Shown: positions 32,300-35,717 of the stretch, piece after piece
Numbering within the stretch: position 1 is the first letter of the stretch
Layout of the letters: the number at the start of each line of letters is the position of its first letter
Assembly (NCBI GenBank): GCA_031254155.1
Contig: JAIRVA010000277.1
Location: 1-35,717, forward strand
DNA from: Propionibacteriaceae bacterium
GTDB lineage: Bacteria; Actinomycetota; Actinomycetes; Propionibacteriales; Propionibacteriaceae
Length of the DNA: 35,717 nt
Direction of reading: 5' to 3'
The notes under the pieces: model-generated
Seen by the model: the letters and a program-made list of their open reading frames with translations, nothing else
Told to the model about the DNA's origin: nothing
Database searches by the model: none
Translations under genes and position numbers: made by a program

Positions 32300-32821
32300 A
32301 TGCCCGAACAACTCATTATCGGCTTCAACCCGATGGCGGCGGCCAACCGGGTCGCGTACACCGGTAGCGTTGTCCGTGGTCGCGTGATGTGGCTCGTGGT
32401 GGCGGCCCTGATGTGTACCGCGATCTGGGTCTGGCAGCGGACATCCATGTCCGCGAGTACCACGGCGCTGATGTACGGTGTCGGCCTCGGTTTGTCGGTG
32501 GTGTGGCTCGTGGTCGCCCTCATCAACTGGGCGCGCGCCAAGTCGGCGCTCGCGGCGATCTCCCCGGGGATCGCGGCGGCGGTGGACCGGCAGGGGATGT
32601 GGCTCAAGGGTACGGGGATGGCGTGGCCCGAAATCGCCCGCGTCGCGATCATGCCGAGTCGCTTCGGGGGTTCGCCGTACCTCGTCGTCGAACGGGTCGA
32701 CGGGCACCTTGCCAGCATCTCCCTGGCCGATCTTGACGTCATCCCGGGGACCATCGACGCCGCTGTCCGGTCGTTCTCCGGCGGTACCCAGGCCATCGAC
32801 ACATCCAAACTCGGCAACTGA
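32300..32821 (+). CDS. Small membrane protein with two N-terminal helices
   Basis: A 173-residue protein that I do not recognise by family name. Membrane segments are at about residues 29-46 and 56-77. The cytoplasmic part (80-173) is built of short strands (GIAAAVDRQGMWLKGTGMAWPEIARVAIMP...YLVVERVDGHLASISLADLD) resembling the PH-like domain seen in many small actinobacterial membrane proteins. Function is unknown. The start is supported by the TAAAGT box seven bases upstream. Confidence 0.7.
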   Translation: MPEQLIIGFNPMAAANRVAYTGSVVRGRVMWLVVAALMCTAIWVWQRTSMSASTTALMYGVGLGLSVVWLVVALINWARAKSALAAISPGIAAAVDRQGMWLKGTGMAWPEIARVAIMPSRFGGSPYLVVERVDGHLASISLADLDVIPGTIDAAVRSFSGGTQAIDTSKLGN

Positions 32822-32923
32822 CCCAGGCGAGGGGCATCCGGGAGACGTCGGCCCCGCGTACGTAAAGGAAGTGCTGATCTACGCTGTGTCGTCAGCCGGG
32901 CGTCCGGCGGAGTGAGATCCGTC

Positions 32924-33042
32924 CACCATATGGTGTACGTGGACTGGACGTCCACCGCACCATGTGGGAGGCGGAGATCGCCCGTCCGGGCGGTCGGATG
33001 GCGGCACATGGTAGATCAGTGGTTCCTATAAGACAGTAGACT
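32924..33042 (+). promoter_or_regulatory. Regulatory region of the aldolase gene
   Basis: It contains the perfect palindrome CACCATATGGTG (32924-32935), an inverted repeat GTGGAC/GTCCAC (32939-32944 with 32950-32955) and GTCCACC twice (32921, 32950). Downstream are two -10 candidates, TATAAG (33027-33032) and TAGACT (33037-33042). The clustered palindromes suggest binding of a dimeric regulator upstream of the promoter. The rest of 32822-33088 holds no gene. Confidence 0.5.
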
Positions 33043-33088
33043 GATGACAGGTCGTACGTGACCATTCATTTCGAGTTCAGGAGAGAAC

Positions 33089-34114
33089 ATGCCCATAGCA
33101 AACCCAGAGGTTTATGCTGAAATGATCAAGCGGGCGAAGGACGGCAGCTACGCCTACCCCGCGATCAATATCACATCCTCACAGACGCTCAACGCCGCGA
33201 TGGCCGGCTTTGCCGAGGCCGGGTCCGACGGCATCGTGCAGATATCGACGGGCGGCGCCGAGTACGCCTCTGGTCCGACAATCAAGAAGATGGTCGACGG
33301 GGCCGTCGCGCTGGCCGAGTACGCCCACGTGATCGCCAAGAACTATCCCGTCAACATCGCGTTGCACACCGACCATTGCCCCAAGGAGAAGCTGGACACG
33401 TACGTCCGCCCGCTGCTCGCCGTCTCGGCTGAGCGCGTGAAGGCCGGCAAAGACCCGCTGTTCGGGTCGCACATGTGGGACGGTTCGGCGGTCGGGACGA
33501 AGGAGAACCTCGTCATCGCCCAGGAGCTGCTGAAGCTCACGGCGGCCAACAAGCAGATCCTCGAGATCGAGGTCGGCGTCGTCGGCGGCGAGGAGGACGG
33601 CATCGTCGGCGAGATCAACGAGAAGCTGTACTCGACCGTGGCCGACGGCCTCGCGACCATCGAGGCGCTCGGCCTCGGCGAGAACGGCCCGTACATCACG
33701 GCCCTCACCTTCGGCAATGTTCACGGCGTGTACAAGCCGGGTCACGTCAAGCTGCGCCCCGAGATCCTCAAGGAGATCCAGGACGCGGTGGGGGCGAAGT
33801 ACGGGGTTGACAAGCCGTTTGCGCTCGTCTTCCACGGTGGTTCGGGCTCGTCCGCGCAGGAGATCTCTGACGCGGTCGACTACGGCGTCATCAAGATGAA
33901 CATCGACACCGACACTCAGTACGCGTTCACGCGCCCCGTGGCCGACTTCATGCTCCGCAACTACGACGGCGTACTGAAGATCGACGGCGAGGTTGGCAAC
34001 AAGAAGCTGTACGACCCGCGCGCCTGGGGCAAGATCGCCGAGGCCGGGCTCTCCGCCCGCGTCATTGAGGCGGCCAACCAGTTGCGGTCCGCGGGCCAGA
34101 CCTTCGCGGCGTAA
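33089..34114 (+). CDS. fba: Fructose-bisphosphate aldolase, class II
   Basis: A 341-residue zinc-dependent aldolase (fructose 1,6-bisphosphate to glyceraldehyde 3-phosphate plus dihydroxyacetone phosphate). Zinc/catalytic motifs LHTDHC, EIEVGVVGGEEDG, TFGNVHGVYKPG, VFHGGSGSS and NIDTDTQYAFTRP are all present. It is of the longer class II-A type typical of actinobacteria. AGGAGAG precedes ATG 33089. Codon use is highly biased, as for enolase. It is monocistronic, with its own terminator. Confidence 0.97.
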   Translation: MPIANPEVYAEMIKRAKDGSYAYPAINITSSQTLNAAMAGFAEAGSDGIVQISTGGAEYASGPTIKKMVDGAVALAEYAHVIAKNYPVNIALHTDHCPKEKLDTYVRPLLAVSAERVKAGKDPLFGSHMWDGSAVGTKENLVIAQELLKLTAANKQILEIEVGVVGGEEDGIVGEINEKLYSTVADGLATIEALGLGENGPYITALTFGNVHGVYKPGHVKLRPEILKEIQDAVGAKYGVDKPFALVFHGGSGSSAQEISDAVDYGVIKMNIDTDTQYAFTRPVADFMLRNYDGVLKIDGEVGNKKLYDPRAWGKIAEAGLSARVIEAANQLRSAGQTFAA

Positions 34115-34130
34115 GGACTGACGGTACGAG

Positions 34131-34157
34131 GGGGAGCGGGGGTACCCGCTCCCCTTT
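34131..34157 (+). terminator. Intrinsic terminator after fba
   Basis: GGGGAGCGGG (34131-34140), loop GGTA, CCCGCTCCCC (34145-34154), then TTTGT. It has a G+C-rich perfect 10-base stem and a short T run 17 bases after the stop: the clearest terminator of the window. Confidence 0.85.
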
Positions 34158-34251
34158 GTCGTACTCAACGTCGTACTGCCGAAACAGGGCTTGGCTCATC
34201 AAGAGCGGGTGGACTTTCGCGGCATCATGCCGCTGAACCACGCCGCATCAT

Positions 34252-34803
34252 CTACAGGAGGTACTTGTCGCTGGCGACGGCGGCCTGGAGGGTGGTCAGC
34301 GTGGCGGCGCGGTCCTGATGGGTCGTGTCGATCGCGTGCCGTTCCCAGGCGCCGAGGGCCGCGAACTGGTCCCACATCGCGCCGAGCGGCCCGGCCGCGG
34401 TCAGCGCGTTCGTACCCCGGGCCTGGGCGCGGCGGATCGTCTCGTCGCGGGCGGGGCGCAGGACGAGGTAGTGCATCCGCGGCCCGCGGGCCAGGAGGAA
34501 GTGGTAGAGCATCCACGGCCCGATGACGCCGTCGACGATGGTGGTGTAGCCGCCGGCCGCGAACGTCGTCGCCGCCTTGACGATGACACGCATCACGACG
34601 CGGTTCTGGGAGTCGGACTCGGGGAGATACGGCGGGATGGCGCCGCTCACAATTGAGCGCCAGAAATCATCGGTCAACAGGTGGACCGCGCGCGGGCAAG
34701 CGGCAGCGAAAGCCCTGCTCATCGTCGTTTTTCCAGCCCCGGGCGGGCCAGTCATGATGATGATGTCAGCGCCGAAGGTTGACGTCAGTCCTGGATCTCC
34801 CAC
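34252..34803 (-). CDS. P-loop ATPase/kinase, AAA_33-like
   Basis: A 183-residue protein with Walker A GPPGAGKTT (residues 19-27) and a short-kinase layout: TDDFW after the second strand, IVDGVIGPW in the middle, and RPARDETIRRAQARG as an Arg-containing lid. Such proteins include small-molecule and antibiotic kinases; no specific substrate can be read. The GTG start at 34803 has no ribosome-binding site; AAGATT six bases upstream allows a leaderless start, but a start closer to the P-loop is possible. Confidence 0.7.
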   Translation of the reverse strand: MGDPGLTSTFGADIIIMTGPPGAGKTTMSRAFAAACPRAVHLLTDDFWRSIVSGAIPPYLPESDSQNRVVMRVIVKAATTFAAGGYTTIVDGVIGPWMLYHFLLARGPRMHYLVLRPARDETIRRAQARGTNALTAAGPLGAMWDQFAALGAWERHAIDTTHQDRAATLTTLQAAVASDKYLL

Positions 34804-34883
34804 CTGACAATCTTCTCACGACTGACACCCTTTCCGCGCCCCGGGGGAGGTTCGGTACGACAGGTCGTACCGATCGGGCGTGA

Positions 34884-35717
34884 TCACGGGCCCAGGAGAG
34901 CGAGGGGTACGACCGTCACACCGTCCGGCCGCCGGAAGGCCCGGTCGCCGGTGTTGATCAGGAGTTTGTCGATCACGCGGTGGGGGATCTGGTCCCCTAG
35001 CCAGTTCAGGTGCACCACGTCGGCAGGCCGGACGCCGGCCGAGAGCTTGACCGCAATGGCGAGGACACGGGCATCGGCTCGTTCAACGATGAGGTCGATC
35101 TCATGGGTACCATCGCTTGTTCGGAGGTGGTGAACGGTCGCGTGCCCGGCCAGCACTCGCACTGTCTGAGCAGCGAGTGATTCGAAAAGCGCACCCAGGA
35201 AGGTACCGTCCCTGGGAAAGTCCGGCTCGCCGTCGCCACGGATGAGCGATCCGGCCGTCGTGCCGACGAGGCGGGCCGCCAACGCGGGGTCGACCAAGTG
35301 GTGTTTGGGTGCCTTCGCCAAGCGTTTGAGGTGGGAAAACCGGGGTTCCCAAGCCGGGATGGGGTCGAGTACCCAGATTCGCCTGAGGAGTTCGCGATAG
35401 GCCAGATGAGTGGGTTTGGAGAGCGAACCGGGTTCACCGGGTGTTGCAGCCCGGAGGATGACGGACTCGGCGGCCGTCGTACTGGTAGCAGCCGCGTACG
35501 CCGCCAGCAGGTTGCGTAACGCCGATGGGTTGCGGACAACGCCGCCAGCGTCTGCGATGTCCCGGTCGACGATGCGGTCGATGTAGCCGTCAAGGAGGTA
35601 GGGGCGGGCATCGGGGTGCTGGCGTCGGATGCCGGGCAGGCCGGAGGCCAGAATCTCGTTGACATAGTCGACTGTCGACAGGGAGGTACGCCCGCCGACT
35701 GCGGTCTCCTCGCCCGC
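34884..35717 (-). CDS. DUF4143-family ATPase, C-terminal part (5' end outside window)
   Basis: The frame is open from the right edge to the stop at 34884 (277 residues visible); the AAA domain lies outside. YVNEILASGLPGIR, LLDGYIDRIVDRDIADAGG, LRNLLAAYAAATSTTAA, LAYRELLRRIWVLDPIPAW, and LKRLAKAPKHHLVDPALAARL are the standard DUF4143 series. The last part, EIDLIVERADARVLAIAVKLSAG, has the nuclease-like strand pair, but the usual EVK is AVK, so the acidic residue is lost, as in the family member at 21665. One TTA codon is present. Function of the family is unknown. Confidence 0.88.
   Translation of the reverse strand, partial: AGEETAVGGRTSLSTVDYVNEILASGLPGIRRQHPDARPYLLDGYIDRIVDRDIADAGGVVRNPSALRNLLAAYAAATSTTAAESVILRAATPGEPGSLSKPTHLAYRELLRRIWVLDPIPAWEPRFSHLKRLAKAPKHHLVDPALAARLVGTTAGSLIRGDGEPDFPRDGTFLGALFESLAAQTVRVLAGHATVHHLRTSDGTHEIDLIVERADARVLAIAVKLSAGVRPADVVHLNWLGDQIPHRVIDKLLINTGDRAFRRPDGVTVVPLALLGP

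Overview
The window is high-GC DNA (roughly two thirds G+C by eye) from an actinobacterium. The evidence is the gene order enolase, FtsB-like protein, DUF501, Ppx/GppA; a DUF3039 protein; a lipoprotein next to mazG; frequent GTG starts; 4-base ATGA/GTGA overlaps; and several TAnnnT -10 boxes 6-7 bases before a start codon (leaderless architecture). A Propionibacteriales-like host is my guess; no marker here settles it.

Layout. 1-1590: end of a HAD phosphatase and a membrane-anchored sortase-like protein. 1699-3537 (-): ilvD. 3676-10139 (-): a catabolic block made of a DeoR regulator followed by permease, FGGY kinase, GlpA-like dehydrogenase and FAD/NAD oxidoreductase, the last four joined by ATGA overlaps. 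10270-13553: DUF3039 (-), SurA-like lipoprotein, mazG, guaA. 13609-16461: accessory patch with an XRE/ImmA-IrrE protein and an unknown partner, then a MntA-HepT toxin-antitoxin pair. 16558-21460: adenosine deaminase, a phosphate-binding-like lipoprotein with an RsiV-like tail, and a CPA1 Na+/H+ antiporter. 21665-22960: a DUF4143 ATPase behind 23-base iterated repeats. 23009-26744: chorismate mutase, enolase, ftsB, DUF501, ppx.

26751-31825 is an accessory island. It starts at a tRNA with a UAA anticodon and is bracketed by copies of a 99-base structured repeat whose base changes compensate in the stems. Inside lie a VbhA-Fic pair (the 59-aa antitoxin is very short), a DnaQ-like exonuclease with a BRCT domain directly followed by a multi-zinc-ribbon PD-(D/E)xK/Vsr-like nuclease, and a Phd-PIN pair with a palindrome over its promoter. 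No integrase or transposase is visible. The exonuclease/zinc-ribbon nuclease pair is the best candidate for an undescribed (possibly defensive) system.

31897-35717 returns to host-like sequence: a sensory-rhodopsin-transducer-family protein, a small membrane protein, class II fructose-bisphosphate aldolase with a strong terminator, a P-loop kinase, and the C-terminal part of a second DUF4143 ATPase running off the right edge.

Together the window holds central metabolism (glycolysis, purine and branched-chain amino-acid synthesis), one sugar/polyol-type catabolic operon and an unusual density of toxin-antitoxin or conflict genes (MntA-HepT, VbhA-Fic, Phd-PIN, XRE-ImmA, two DUF4143 ATPases).
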